Positions 8,384-17,540 of a DNA stretch of 64,000 nt are shown in pieces. Position numbers and translations under genes: made by a program. How positions within the stretch are numbered: position 1 is the stretch's first letter; every line of letters starts with the position of its first letter. This DNA is from Ammoniphilus resinae. GTDB lineage: Bacteria; Bacillota; Bacilli; Aneurinibacillales; RAOX-1. The stretch spans positions 62,001 through 126,000 of the forward strand of contig NZ_JAGGKT010000005.1 in assembly GCF_017873965.1 (NCBI RefSeq), given 5' to 3'. The notes under the pieces were generated by a model, which saw nothing but the letters and a program-made list of their open reading frames with translations, ran no database searches and had not been told where the DNA came from.

Positions 8384-9986
8384 TGGTTCCGTCTACTGTT
8401 ACAAGATCGCCGTCCTTCAGGATCGAAGTGGCCACCCGACTGCCCACTACCGCAGGGATGCCGTACTCCCGGGCAACGGTTCCCGCATGGGAAAGAATCC
8501 CCCCAGCATCCGTGATCACGGCGCCAACGATCGAGAAAAGAACTGTCCAAGGTGGCGTGGTCGTGCGGCAAACTAACACATCCCCCTGCTTCACTTTGGA
8601 AAACTCCTCAGGTCCCTTCACCACTTTTACCACACCTGTATATATTCCTTGGGATGAGCCGTATCCGTTGAAGGTTTCATGGCTCACCTCTGGCTGTTTC
8701 GTACCAAAGATCCGTGAGATTATAGGATCCTCACCCATCCCGGCAGGAGGTTCTCCATAGAAGGGAGGGACCTTTTTCTGCTTATTTTCCTCGTGTGTGC
8801 GCTTGCGCTCGGCAATCACCTCTGCCTCTATCTTCTGTGTACCCGCTAAACATTTCACCAGTTCATCATAGTGCAGATAGAAAAGGTCATCGGTTTCCGT
8901 CAGCACTTGTTCCTGCACAAGCAGCTTTCCGACTTCCAACAAGAAAAGCCGCGATTTTGCCGGCAGCATGGCATCGATATAAAAATGGTGATCCTCGTCT
9001 AACCCCCAGCTATCCAAAGCCCACTGATAGAGTTGGACAAAAACTGCCTTTTTCTCGCCTTCCGGCATCCGCGATAAGGTTTGCTCATATTTTCTTTCCC
9101 TCTCTCGGACCCCCTTTGTAAACTCACCTTCAAAACTGTAATTCTTTTGGATATATTCGGAAAGCGTGGTCAGCACATGCTCTGGATTTTCCACCCAGGT
9201 TGGATCTAAAAATTCATGTGAATTTTGCGTCCGGTACCCGTACGCCTCAAGGAACAACTCTAACTTCGCCAAAAAAGCTTGCCCTGCTTCGGTTTCACTC
9301 AGCTTTGCCAGCCATTCTCCTGAAGGCTCCTTCAGTAATACCGCAGCCACCTCCGGCACCGCCTTCATCTGCTCCGCTAAGTTCCACAGCTCCCGATCTG
9401 TTTCCAACGTCTTATTCATTACCCCAGTGAGCAACTCATAAACAGCTGTCGCGTTCTCTTCCCCCGTCAGTTCTCCATAAAGAGATTCCAAAGCCATACA
9501 GAGTGCCGAACGCGGAGTGACGATTTCAAAATGGAGTTCCCAGGCCCTTTCATAAAAAGCATGAAGTTGCTGTACCAACTGCCTCGCCTGTTCCCTCGAC
9601 AGAGGACCGCGACGGGCGTCGTCAAGCTGGTTATAAAAAGGCAGAAGCTCCTGATCAACATAATCAAACAGCACTTTTTTCATTACAGGGAAACGGGATT
9701 GGGCAAACTTCTGATGCTCCCCCAAACGCTCTTCAAAATTCCCAGGATAAGGAGGTGTCGCCTGGTAGGCACGGCCATCGGAATATTTCATTTTAAATTG
9801 AAGGACTGGTGATTTCACTGTTTCAAAGGCCTTTTTCGTCCCATGCGTCATCGCCGGGAGCATGTAGGAAGCGTAGAGCGGGCTGAGCGCATGTGCTAAG
9901 TGCACCTCGTCCTGCATCCAAAAGCCCTGCTTTTTGTCCTCTTCGCTTAGATAAAGCTGGTTTTGAAATTCATCCAATTGCGTCAT
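8355..9986 (-). CDS. PEP-utilizing swivel-domain subunit of a split PEP synthase/rifampicin phosphotransferase-like enzyme
   Basis: The 543-residue second half of a PEP-synthase-type phosphotransferase. The C-terminal ~90 residues are the phosphohistidine swivel domain, with VLVCRTTTPPW and the catalytic motif GGILSHAG (His500). The N-terminal ~430 residues have no PEP-synthase TIM barrel and look like the helical substrate-binding region of rifampicin phosphotransferases (B. subtilis YvkC-like). It has its own RBS (AAAGGGGAA) in the 16-base gap after the ATP-grasp gene. The split is therefore a real gene boundary, not a frameshift. Together the two polypeptides total 842 residues, close to a one-piece enzyme of about 830-870. 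Substrate unknown. Confidence 0.85.
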   Translation of the reverse strand: MTQLDEFQNQLYLSEEDKKQGFWMQDEVHLAHALSPLYASYMLPAMTHGTKKAFETVKSPVLQFKMKYSDGRAYQATPPYPGNFEERLGEHQKFAQSRFPVMKKVLFDYVDQELLPFYNQLDDARRGPLSREQARQLVQQLHAFYERAWELHFEIVTPRSALCMALESLYGELTGEENATAVYELLTGVMNKTLETDRELWNLAEQMKAVPEVAAVLLKEPSGEWLAKLSETEAGQAFLAKLELFLEAYGYRTQNSHEFLDPTWVENPEHVLTTLSEYIQKNYSFEGEFTKGVRERERKYEQTLSRMPEGEKKAVFVQLYQWALDSWGLDEDHHFYIDAMLPAKSRLFLLEVGKLLVQEQVLTETDDLFYLHYDELVKCLAGTQKIEAEVIAERKRTHEENKQKKVPPFYGEPPAGMGEDPIISRIFGTKQPEVSHETFNGYGSSQGIYTGVVKVVKGPEEFSKVKQGDVLVCRTTTPPWTVLFSIVGAVITDAGGILSHAGTVAREYGIPAVVGSRVATSILKDGDLVTVDGTSGVVTFGKR

Positions 9987-10002
9987 CGATTTTTCCCCTT
10001 TG

Positions 10003-10902
10003 TTATGTAGTGATGGGTCTTACCTGGAGGATGTAAAGCTTCCCGTCCTGGATGGCAAATTCAATGTCCACCGCTGTGGAATACAGGCTCTCGATTCTTT
10101 TCGTCTCTTCTGTCAGGGCATGCACCTGGTCGTCGGAAAGGCAAAACTGCTGTTGTTCCGCCTCAGTTGTTTCCACCGTTTCCGTTCCCGCCGGACTGGA
10201 GATCATTTTCATCTCCTTAAACCCAAGTTCCTTTTGCACCGTACCGGTCGTTTTTTGCACGACAAACTGATCCGGGGTGACCAACCCTGATACAACAGCC
10301 TCTCCCAAGCCATAGCTGGCGTTCACAATGATCTCCCCCGTATTTCGCGTGACCGGGTTCATGCTGAAGATCACCCCCGCGACATCCGCCGAAACCATCT
10401 GTTGCACCAACACGCCCATCGGCATGGAGGAAAGATTCACCCTCTTTTGCATCGCATACTGCCTGACCCGAGGGGAGAAAAGTGACGCCCAACAGGCCTT
10501 GATCCTGTCCAGCACTTCGTTGAAGTGATGCACGTTCAAATAGGTCTCATATTGCCCCGCAAACGATGCCTCTTGCAAATCTTCGGCAGCGGAGGAGGAA
10601 CGAACAGCCACAGATAAAGAAGATGGGAGGGCCCACTCTTGTAAGCGCTTGTAGGATTTAAAAAGCTCTCGCTTGATTCCTTCAGGGATCAACGATTGCT
10701 GCAGGAGTTGCGGAAATTCAGCTTCCCCGATGCGCTCGTTCAAATGATTTTCCTTTAGGAATAAATCGAGTGCTTCTGCACGAATCACAAATCCCCGCGG
10801 AACGGGAATATTCTGTTGGATTAACTGTGCCAAATGCCACGCCTTCGGACCTACCTGCCGCGCTTCGATCTGGCTTGCTGTTTCTAAGGGGATTGTATAC
10901 AC
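10003..10902 (-). CDS. PEP/pyruvate-binding ATP-grasp subunit (N-terminal half of split phosphotransferase)
   Basis: This 299-residue protein is just the ATP-binding PPDK_N domain. It shows VGPKAWHLAQL near residue 18, the P-loop-like RSSSAAEDLQEASFAGQ from residue 101, NASYGLGEAVVSGLV, and ends at the domain's normal last motif, LQVRPIT. The domain phosphorylates the swivel histidine using ATP. It stops with TAA and is followed at once by an RBS for the partner subunit. The GTG start at 10900-10902 has a strong AGGAGG five bases upstream. It is the first gene of the operon. The division of labour resembles phenylphosphate synthase, where ATP-grasp and His-containing parts are also separate subunits. 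Confidence 0.87.
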   Translation of the reverse strand: MYTIPLETASQIEARQVGPKAWHLAQLIQQNIPVPRGFVIRAEALDLFLKENHLNERIGEAEFPQLLQQSLIPEGIKRELFKSYKRLQEWALPSSLSVAVRSSSAAEDLQEASFAGQYETYLNVHHFNEVLDRIKACWASLFSPRVRQYAMQKRVNLSSMPMGVLVQQMVSADVAGVIFSMNPVTRNTGEIIVNASYGLGEAVVSGLVTPDQFVVQKTTGTVQKELGFKEMKMISSPAGTETVETTEAEQQQFCLSDDQVHALTEETKRIESLYSTAVDIEFAIQDGKLYILQVRPITT

Positions 10903-11044
10903 GGATGCCTCCTAAATCTTTACTGAAAATTTACAATAATTTTACCATGGAATTAGTAGGAATTCCATGCATGATTAGGACTTTTCTCATAATTTAATGT
11001 GATAACGCTTCTCCCCTATGAAAACCGCATCGACCAGTTCCCTT

Positions 11045-11995
11045 TTAATTTCGACTATGCTTTCCGTTCCTGCACTGGATTAGTTCTGCCAATATACTAA
11101 CTGCAATCTCCTCCGGTCCTTCTGCTCCAATCTTGAGGCCCACGGGTGCATGGATCCAATCCGGGATAGGACTTGGGGAGAGCAATCTTTCGGTCCGCTG
11201 CTTAGAACCGAGAATGCCAAGGTAGTGTGGGGGATCTTTATGGCTTATGAAATGACGCAGGATCTGTTGGTCCCACTGAAAGTTGTGGGTCATGATGAGA
11301 ACGTAGCTGTTTTTGGGTATCGAGTTCGCTCGTAAATAAAGATCTGGGAATTCGACGATCCGTTGTTCAGCATGTGGGAAGTACTTTTCGCTGCAACGAT
11401 CACTACGCGGATCTATGAGGCATACGGAAAAGTCCACTTTGTCAGCATATTCCACGATTGGTTCGGCATCTGGTCCCGCTCCAAAAACGTAAAGACACTC
11501 TCTCGGCTGATATTGCTCCACAAACCTCGGGCTGTCTTCTGTTTCCTGCATAAAATACAGGATTTCCCCGTCCTCCCCCCACATGGTTGTTCCAGCTCCT
11601 ACCAAACTTTTTTCGGAAATCACCGATACGCCTGCCAGCAATTTCTGCTCCACTTTGTCCCAACCACCGTTTTTCCAACTCGTTGCCTCTAAAAAAATAT
11701 GGACGGTGCCATGGCATCCCGCCCCTTGTCCCCATGAAAGATCATCCTCACCTCTAAGATCATAGGTCATGGTTTTGCTTTGATTGGTGTGGAACACCTC
11801 TTTGGCACGGTGCATCAAATCCTCTTCAAGACAGCCCGCGCTTAGGATTCCATGTGTAGTTCCACTTTCATCGATGAGCATCTTTGCCCCTTCACGACGA
11901 TAAGCCGATCCTTCCACACGAAAAATCGTCGCCATCACAAACCGCTCTGTTGGCCGCTTTTTCATAATTTCCAAGGCTCGAAGCAGGTCATTCAT
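11045..11995 (-). CDS. xdhC: XdhC/CoxI-family molybdenum-hydroxylase maturation protein
   Basis: A cytosolic chaperone that binds molybdenum cofactor and inserts its sulfurated form into xanthine-dehydrogenase-type enzymes. The 316-residue protein has the XdhC_CoxI domain (GILSAGCLEEDL, Cys55; GAGCHG near 91-96) and a C-terminal Rossmann domain with YVFGAGPDAEP (about 169-179). Start ATG with AAGGAGG ten bases upstream. Six bases separate it from the upstream mocA-like gene, so the two form one transcript. Its clients are almost certainly the molybdenum hydroxylase subunits encoded at 13690-17365. Confidence 0.92.
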   Translation of the reverse strand: MNDLLRALEIMKKRPTERFVMATIFRVEGSAYRREGAKMLIDESGTTHGILSAGCLEEDLMHRAKEVFHTNQSKTMTYDLRGEDDLSWGQGAGCHGTVHIFLEATSWKNGGWDKVEQKLLAGVSVISEKSLVGAGTTMWGEDGEILYFMQETEDSPRFVEQYQPRECLYVFGAGPDAEPIVEYADKVDFSVCLIDPRSDRCSEKYFPHAEQRIVEFPDLYLRANSIPKNSYVLIMTHNFQWDQQILRHFISHKDPPHYLGILGSKQRTERLLSPSPIPDWIHAPVGLKIGAEGPEEIAVSILAELIQCRNGKHSRN

Positions 11996-12001
11996 TGGTG
12001 T

Positions 12002-12610
12002 CTAGCCTCCTTCCCTTAATAAACGTCTATAATCATCAGGTGTATCAATATCTGGAGGGGACTCAAAACGACTTTCACAAGGAATGATGTAACGTTGATT
12101 CCTTTGAATGATGTTCTTGGCTCCCACGTCCCCTTTTAATTCACTTAACTGCTGGAAGTAAGAGCGTGAAAATAAGGTCGGGTGTCCCATCTGTCCGTCT
12201 TTATATTTCGTTTGGAAAATGAGGGTTTGCTTCGGCTCATAGCTGCGTTGAAAGTTGTTCAGGACGTGGTTGAGATCCTCCGTGTGGATTTGCGGCTGGT
12301 CTGCTAGGAGGATGAGTGCGGCTTTTGCTGAAAGTGGCAGGGTTTGGATCGCGAGCGCTATACTGTTTCCTATCCCTAGATGTGGAGTGGGGTTTTCAAT
12401 GGGCTGGCAGGGATAATGGAGGGTGAGTTGCTTTAGTTTTGGATTGGATTGCGGAAGAACGACCCGAATTCCCTCAAGAGGAAGTGCTGCTGTTTTTATT
12501 AATATGTGCTCCAAGATGGGCCTTCCTTTCCAGGGGAGCAAAAGTTTGGGCTGCCCCATCCGCATAGCGTTTCCGCTAGCCAGTATGATACCGTATACGC
12601 CTGTGCCCAT
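12002..12610 (-). CDS. mocA: MocA-like nucleotidyltransferase (molybdenum cofactor cytidylyl/guanylyltransferase family)
   Basis: A 202-residue GT-A-fold nucleotidyltransferase that probably adds CMP to molybdopterin to make the dinucleotide form used by bacterial molybdenum hydroxylases. It shows the nucleotide-binding loop LASGNAMRMGQPKLLLPW (residues 10-27) and a metal-binding ADQPQ motif near residue 98. It sits between the hydroxylase subunits and xdhC, the usual context for MocA. The choice of CTP over GTP is family knowledge, not visible here. The start is supported by a modest AAAGGATG. Confidence 0.9.
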   Translation of the reverse strand: MGTGVYGIILASGNAMRMGQPKLLLPWKGRPILEHILIKTAALPLEGIRVVLPQSNPKLKQLTLHYPCQPIENPTPHLGIGNSIALAIQTLPLSAKAALILLADQPQIHTEDLNHVLNNFQRSYEPKQTLIFQTKYKDGQMGHPTLFSRSYFQQLSELKGDVGAKNIIQRNQRYIIPCESRFESPPDIDTPDDYRRLLREGG

Positions 12611-12719
12611 TTTACGAAGAACATCCTTTCATCACCGGATTCTATAGCACCATTTTATGCGCATAAAAGCTATCTATTCTAAGAAGACTAGGATTAGGAA
12701 AATCAAGGAGGGAACCGGC

Positions 12720-13139
12720 GTGCAGCAGCAACAACAGGCGCAAGATCAGGCGCAGCAGGGTCAAAGCCAAAGCCAAGCGCAAAGTTATCAAGAGCAAAAA
12801 TTACAGCAACAACAGCAGCAAGCACAGCTTGATCAGCCCCAACTTCAACAGCAGTTTCAGCAACTGAAAACGCAGGCCTCACAGTCGATGCAACAGGCCG
12901 TGTCTACACTGCAGCAAAGCGGTTCCGCATATAACACACAGGCTATGCAACAAGCCACAATGGAACTACAACAAGCGACGCAACAGCTGAACCAGATGCA
13001 AGGTCTGGCCGTTTCTTATTCGACAACAGCACAGCAAAAGCAACTTGAACAAGTCCAGCAGCAAATTGAGCAGGCATCACAGACCCTTTCGTTGATAGAT
13101 TCATTGAACACCCAGAATAACAGTTTTAAGAAAGGGTAA
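12720..13139 (+). CDS. Glutamine-rich low-complexity protein, unknown function
   Basis: A small protein of 139 residues made largely of Gln, with Ala, Ser and Leu: about the first 60 residues are runs of QQ and QAQ, followed by a repetitive helical-looking segment (MQQATMELQQATQQLNQMQG). I start it at GTG 12720 because AAGGAGGG lies eight bases upstream; the longer frame from 12657 adds 21 lysine/arginine-rich residues with no RBS. No transmembrane segment, signal peptide or cysteine. Gln-rich proteins occur among Bacillales spore proteins, but it is not a recognisable SASP. It is divergent from mocA and has its own terminator. Confidence 0.75.
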   Translation: MQQQQQAQDQAQQGQSQSQAQSYQEQKLQQQQQQAQLDQPQLQQQFQQLKTQASQSMQQAVSTLQQSGSAYNTQAMQQATMELQQATQQLNQMQGLAVSYSTTAQQKQLEQVQQQIEQASQTLSLIDSLNTQNNSFKKG

Positions 13140-13153
13140 TTGGCTAGGACGGT

Positions 13154-13181
13154 CCCCTACCTAAGTGGTGGGGATTTTTTT
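13154..13181 (+). terminator. Rho-independent terminator of the glutamine-rich gene
   Basis: CCCC(T)ACC, a five-base loop, GGTGGGG, then A and seven T residues, fifteen bases after the stop codon. Confidence 0.8.
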
Positions 13182-13689
13182 GTGGATATGGAATGGCCTA
13201 TGGATGGGAGGATATGTTGAGGAGAGCTGTGGCCGCTATCCCTTTTGTGCAGGTGAGAGACTTTGCGAGGGTATGCGTCACTCTTCCCATTGTTCAGGTA
13301 GAACGGCCTTAAAGGGTGTTTATCCCTGGATTCCCTTTGCCACCCTTTACTGGTGATGCTAAAAGGGACCCAGGAGACCTTATTGGATTTAAATCCCCCT
13401 CTTTTTAGGGAGATGTGGACTCAGATGACCTTATTGGGTATAAATCCTTTGATATTTGGTGCTTAACGATTAAATAGCGGCCTTTGAGTCCGGATTGCCC
13501 TTGAATTTATGGTATTTAGCTTGAATAGGGGCTCTACGGTCCGCTCAATTTTATGATTGAAACCAAGGGGCCTTATTCTTTCAATTCCTTTTCCACAGGT
13601 GTCTGCCCCGACTAGGATTTACCAATTCAGGGGGGCGGCCCCCCGTTCACACTAATTTTAGCTAGAATAACTCATCACCTGTCACATTC
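13182..13689. other. Gene-free stretch between the Gln-rich gene and the hydroxylase operon
   Basis: No convincing gene. Two similar segments (GACCTTATTGG, short gap, TAAATCC) start at 13376 and 13427, 51 bases apart. A GGCTCTACGGTCCGCT piece near 13532 is shared with the repeat region near 3120. This looks like a decayed member of the intergenic repeat family found elsewhere in the window. Confidence 0.4.
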
Positions 13690-14169
13690 CTACGCATTCC
13701 CCGAGGCCCGCACCACGGACTGGACTGCCTCTTTTATCTCTTGGTAACCGGTGCAGCGGCAGAGGTTAGAGCACATCCACTCTTCGATCACTTCATCACT
13801 GGCGTTGGGGTGTTCGGTGGCGAGGGCGTGGCAGTTCAGGATAAAACCGGGGGTGCAGAAACCGCATTGAATCGCCCAGTTGTCGACAAAGGCTTGCTGG
13901 ATTGGGGAGCCCATCAGCCCCTCGATCGTCATCAACGACTGGTCGCACGACTCAATCGCAAGAGACAAGCAGGAATGGATCGGCTTCCCATCGGCTAAAA
14001 CAGTGCAGGCACCACAATCGCCGTTTTCGCAAGACCGTTTGGCCCCGCTTAACCCCAGCTGTTCCCGTAAAATATCCAAAAGGGTATCCCCGGAACGAAC
14101 CATCACTTCATGGGAATCCCCGTTAACATGCAGCTCGATGACGGTTTTTGATTTGCCATTTGAGATCAT
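13690..14169 (-). CDS. Molybdenum hydroxylase small subunit, 2x[2Fe-2S] (XdhC-clade CoxS/CutS type)
   Basis: The 159-residue electron-transfer subunit. All eight cluster ligands are present: Cys47, Cys52, Cys55 and Cys67 form the plant-ferredoxin-type cluster (CENGDCGAC), and Cys102, Cys105, Cys137 and Cys139 form the second (QCGFC, CRC). I prefer the ATG at 14169, which overlaps the stop of the FAD-subunit gene as ATGA with GGAG upstream; a GTG at 14181 is the alternative. It accepts electrons from the molybdenum site and passes them to FAD. Third gene of the operon read from 17365. Confidence 0.95.
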   Translation of the reverse strand: MISNGKSKTVIELHVNGDSHEVMVRSGDTLLDILREQLGLSGAKRSCENGDCGACTVLADGKPIHSCLSLAIESCDQSLMTIEGLMGSPIQQAFVDNWAIQCGFCTPGFILNCHALATEHPNASDEVIEEWMCSNLCRCTGYQEIKEAVQSVVRASGNA

Positions 14170-15014
14170 TTTTGTGCCCACTCCAATGCATCGATAGTTT
14201 CTTGCACCACATTCCTAAACACGAATTCGCGATACCCAGCAGACCCGTGCAGATCATCGAGGATCGCTGCAGGCAGCTTCCCCACCACTTGCTTTAGCTG
14301 CTCCTTACGGGCAAAAGTGGTGTTATTGACCACTTCCTCAATCTCCCCCAGCCGAAAAGGATACTCACATATTCCACTAAAAGCCATCCGGATCTCTTTG
14401 TCCTTCACCAAAGCAGCTACCGAAACGAGCGGGTAGTCGACTTTCGATTGTTTGGTTTTTTTCAAGTGCACATAGGGCAAATCCAGGTACTCCTTATCGA
14501 CTAAGATTTGCAAAAGGAATTCCCCCTGCTCCAGATTAAGTTGTTTATCGAAAACATCACTTAACGAGACCACCCGCTCGCCTTCCCCCTTCATCCCGCC
14601 GGCTACCCTCACCTTGCAATCCGCTAACAAAAGCGGCAAAACACCCTCTCGGTAAGACAGACGACTCCCCAGATTTCCCCCGATCGTGATTTTGTTGCGA
14701 GAGTTATGATCTGCGACCCCTCTCACCGTTTGAGCAAGCAGAGGAAACAACCTAGATTCCGCTATCTGATTGAGAGTAACAGCAGACCCAACGATGAATT
14801 GGTCCCCTTGCATTTCAAGAACCTGCACCTCAGGGATTCCCTTCAAATCAATCACTGCATCAGCCGAAATCTGGTTTACCCGGGCCAAAGTAATAAATTC
14901 TGTCCCCCCGCTATAATAAACAACGGATTTCTTTTGCTCCTGGAGGGTCCGATAGGTTTCGCAGGCTTCTGCCACGGTGGCCGGTTTATAATATTCAAAG
15001 TCAAATGGGATCAT
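14166..15014 (-). CDS. Molybdenum hydroxylase FAD-binding medium subunit (CoxM type)
   Basis: The 282-residue flavin subunit of a xanthine-dehydrogenase-family enzyme. It shows the N-terminal FAD-binding segments YYSGGTEFITLARVNQ (about 34-49) and the second flavin motif TIGGNLGSR (about 110-118). A C-terminal CO_deh_flav_C domain follows (about 170-275). It overlaps the genes on both sides by four bases, so the three subunits are tightly co-translated. In CO dehydrogenase and its relatives the order is often medium-small-large; here it is large-medium-small. Confidence 0.94.
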   Translation of the reverse strand: MIPFDFEYYKPATVAEACETYRTLQEQKKSVVYYSGGTEFITLARVNQISADAVIDLKGIPEVQVLEMQGDQFIVGSAVTLNQIAESRLFPLLAQTVRGVADHNSRNKITIGGNLGSRLSYREGVLPLLLADCKVRVAGGMKGEGERVVSLSDVFDKQLNLEQGEFLLQILVDKEYLDLPYVHLKKTKQSKVDYPLVSVAALVKDKEIRMAFSGICEYPFRLGEIEEVVNNTTFARKEQLKQVVGKLPAAILDDLHGSAGYREFVFRNVVQETIDALEWAQK

Positions 15015-17365
15015 AGCTCCTCCTCCTTGCCCTGTTTCGCTTGCCAGATCAATTCGGGGATAAGGGGCAGATGATTCAGCTCCACCCCAGCCGCCGTCGA
15101 TAAGCTATTGCCCAAAGCAGCCGCTGCACCAATCACACCATATTCCCCGATCCCACGGGCACCGTACGGTCCATCGATGTTGGGCGTTTCGATAAAGTCA
15201 ACAAGATACTCTTCTGGTTGCTCGCCAAAGCGCATAATTTTATAGGTACGCAGCTGCGGATTTCGGACAATCCCCTGTTGGTCAAAAATAAATCCTTCAC
15301 TGCTGGCAAAGCTAAGCCCTAGGGACATGCCGCCGCGCATTTGCTGGGTGGCCATCATCGGATTTATAATGGTGCCGCCATCCAGGACGGTGATAGCCTT
15401 TAAAATTTTATAGGTATAATCCTTTGGATCCCATTCCACCTCCACCGCTTGGGCGCCAACAGACCACCAGGGCCCTGGTTTACCGAACCCAGTATTTTCA
15501 TCCATAGGCGTCAAATGCCGCTGCACGTACTTCCCACTCCCTATAATTTGCCCCTCCACGGTATGGCCGTTGGGATACTTGTAGCCGAGCGCGATATCCT
15601 TGATTTGCACCCCGTATTCGGGATTGGCCTTCAAATAGACGCGACCTCCACCCACATCGAGATCTTCCGGTGAGCACTGCATGGCGATCCCCGCTGTCTT
15701 TTTCAATTGTCGAATCGCATCCTCCGCAGCAGCAAGCACTGCGCGCCCGGCCAAAAACGTCGTACTGCTCGCCACCGTCCGCCATTGATGGGGATCGTAC
15801 TGGGAATTCAGTTCCATCGTCACATGGATGTCTTTCAAGTCCATTTTCAATTTTTCTGCGAGGATTTGCGCTAAAACGGTCTTTGCCCCCTGTCCCACCT
15901 CAATCGCCGCACAGTTTAGATTCACACTGCCATCTGCCTCAAACGTGAGCACCGTTCCGGCCTGTGCATTTGTCGCGGTGGTTGAGGTTTTCCAAAACAG
16001 ACTGATCCCTTTGGAGCGTACCTTTCTTTCCCCGGTTTCTCGCCTTTGGCCTTGATCCCACTGGATTAGTTCTTTTGCCCGCTCAATACATTTTGCCGCG
16101 TCACCAATATTATTGGCATCAAGTAACGTTTGGGTCGGGGACGTATCGCCCGGTTTGATGGTGTTTAGCAAACGAAAACGAATGGGATCGAGGTTTAACT
16201 TTCTCGCCAATTGGTCCATCGTCCGTTCCACTGCAAAAGTCAGCTCAGGATGACCATACCCCCGAAACGATGTCGCAAAGGGATGGTTTGTGTACATACA
16301 GTAGGAGTCACACCAGACGTTCGGGATGTTGTATGGGCCGGTGCAATCAAGGGCTGCCGCACGTGTAATCCCTGCCGCCTGGTCCGTGTACGCTCCCGAA
16401 TCAACCAAAAACGTATATTTCCCGGCGACCAACTTTCCCTCTTTGGTGGCCCCAAGTGAAATGGTTGCTTTTAGCCCGATATGACAAGGAGAAGTGATCA
16501 TATCCTCTTCGCGGCTATTTTCCAATTTCACCAGTTTTCCGCCGACCGCCTTGGATGCCAAATAAGCAAGTGGCTCGAGTTGCACCGTCCCTTTTCCACC
16601 GAAAGCTCCGCCCACCAAAGGCGCATGAACAACAATATTGCCGACAGCAATATTGAAGAACTGATTGAATACCTTTTTAATTGTAAAAGGAGACTGGGTA
16701 CAGGAATGGACAACGACTTTTCCTGAAGGAGTGATCTCCACCCGGGTACTGCGGGTTTCCATCGCTACATGATCGGTCAGGTTAAAGGAATACGTAGCCT
16801 CAAATATTTCCTCACAGCTCAACCATGCCGTTTGGAAGTCGCCTTTGCGGATTTTAATATGACTTCCAATATTTGTCCCCGGTACCGGATAGACGTTGCT
16901 GATAATTTTCATATATTGACTGGAATTTTCATGTACCAACGGAGCACCGGTTTCAAACGCCTGCTGAACCGAATTGACTACGGGCAGCGGCTGATACTCC
17001 ACCTGCACCTTTTGCACCGCCTGCTTCGCCTGGTATTCATGATCCGCCACGACGATCGCGACCGGTTCCCCGTAATATCGGACTTTTTCCCAAGCCAAAG
17101 GAGGACGGTCCGCCAAAATTGGACCAATATGAAAAGGAAACATCTCCCCTGTCACAATCGCCCGCACTCCCGGGACTTTCCAGGCTTCCTCCGTATGAAT
17201 GGAAAGGATCTTGGCATGCGCATGCGTGCTGGTCACAAGTTTGGCATGCAGCAATCCAGGCATCGCAAAATCTCCGATATATTTAACCGTTCCCGCTGCT
17301 TTTTCCACCGCATCGATTCTTTGTTCAGGATTGCCAACTGATTTCCAGCCCTGATTCGTTGTCAT
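15011..17365 (-). CDS. Molybdenum hydroxylase large, molybdopterin-binding subunit
   Basis: The 784-residue catalytic subunit. It has the aldehyde oxidase/xanthine dehydrogenase a/b hammerhead (about 20-130), the molybdopterin loop VGGAFGGKG (251-259), and the catalytic glutamate Glu741 in GARGIGEYG near the C-terminus. The active-site loop reads FRGYGHPE (367-374), like xanthine or aldehyde oxidising members; it lacks the Ser-Cys pair of CO dehydrogenase, so CO is not the substrate. Likely role: hydroxylating a carbon next to nitrogen in a purine- or pyridine-like ring, or an aldehyde. ATG with AGGAGG. First gene of the operon, divergent from an MFS transporter. Confidence 0.94.
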   Translation of the reverse strand: MTTNQGWKSVGNPEQRIDAVEKAAGTVKYIGDFAMPGLLHAKLVTSTHAHAKILSIHTEEAWKVPGVRAIVTGEMFPFHIGPILADRPPLAWEKVRYYGEPVAIVVADHEYQAKQAVQKVQVEYQPLPVVNSVQQAFETGAPLVHENSSQYMKIISNVYPVPGTNIGSHIKIRKGDFQTAWLSCEEIFEATYSFNLTDHVAMETRSTRVEITPSGKVVVHSCTQSPFTIKKVFNQFFNIAVGNIVVHAPLVGGAFGGKGTVQLEPLAYLASKAVGGKLVKLENSREEDMITSPCHIGLKATISLGATKEGKLVAGKYTFLVDSGAYTDQAAGITRAAALDCTGPYNIPNVWCDSYCMYTNHPFATSFRGYGHPELTFAVERTMDQLARKLNLDPIRFRLLNTIKPGDTSPTQTLLDANNIGDAAKCIERAKELIQWDQGQRRETGERKVRSKGISLFWKTSTTATNAQAGTVLTFEADGSVNLNCAAIEVGQGAKTVLAQILAEKLKMDLKDIHVTMELNSQYDPHQWRTVASSTTFLAGRAVLAAAEDAIRQLKKTAGIAMQCSPEDLDVGGGRVYLKANPEYGVQIKDIALGYKYPNGHTVEGQIIGSGKYVQRHLTPMDENTGFGKPGPWWSVGAQAVEVEWDPKDYTYKILKAITVLDGGTIINPMMATQQMRGGMSLGLSFASSEGFIFDQQGIVRNPQLRTYKIMRFGEQPEEYLVDFIETPNIDGPYGARGIGEYGVIGAAAALGNSLSTAAGVELNHLPLIPELIWQAKQGKEEEL

Positions 17366-17540
17366 CTATAATCCTCCTGGAGAAAAACATTCGTATTCTA
17401 AGATTTATATTTTCCTGATTATGGGAGGGTATGCAGGAGGGAGGATTCAAACTTTTTAGTTTTTATGAAACAATTTTCGATATATAATAATTCAGTGTAA
17501 CAATAGAAAATAATTACGTTCCCCACGAAAGGTGACCCAA

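Noticed and set aside
9987-10002. Split PEP-synthase-like gene as a frameshifted single gene
   Set aside because: The first gene ends at its domain boundary with TAA and a proper RBS (AAAGGGGAA) leads into the next ATG.
13165-13356. Plus-strand ORF of 63 codons after the Gln-rich gene
   Set aside because: Lies across the terminator, no RBS, odd composition.
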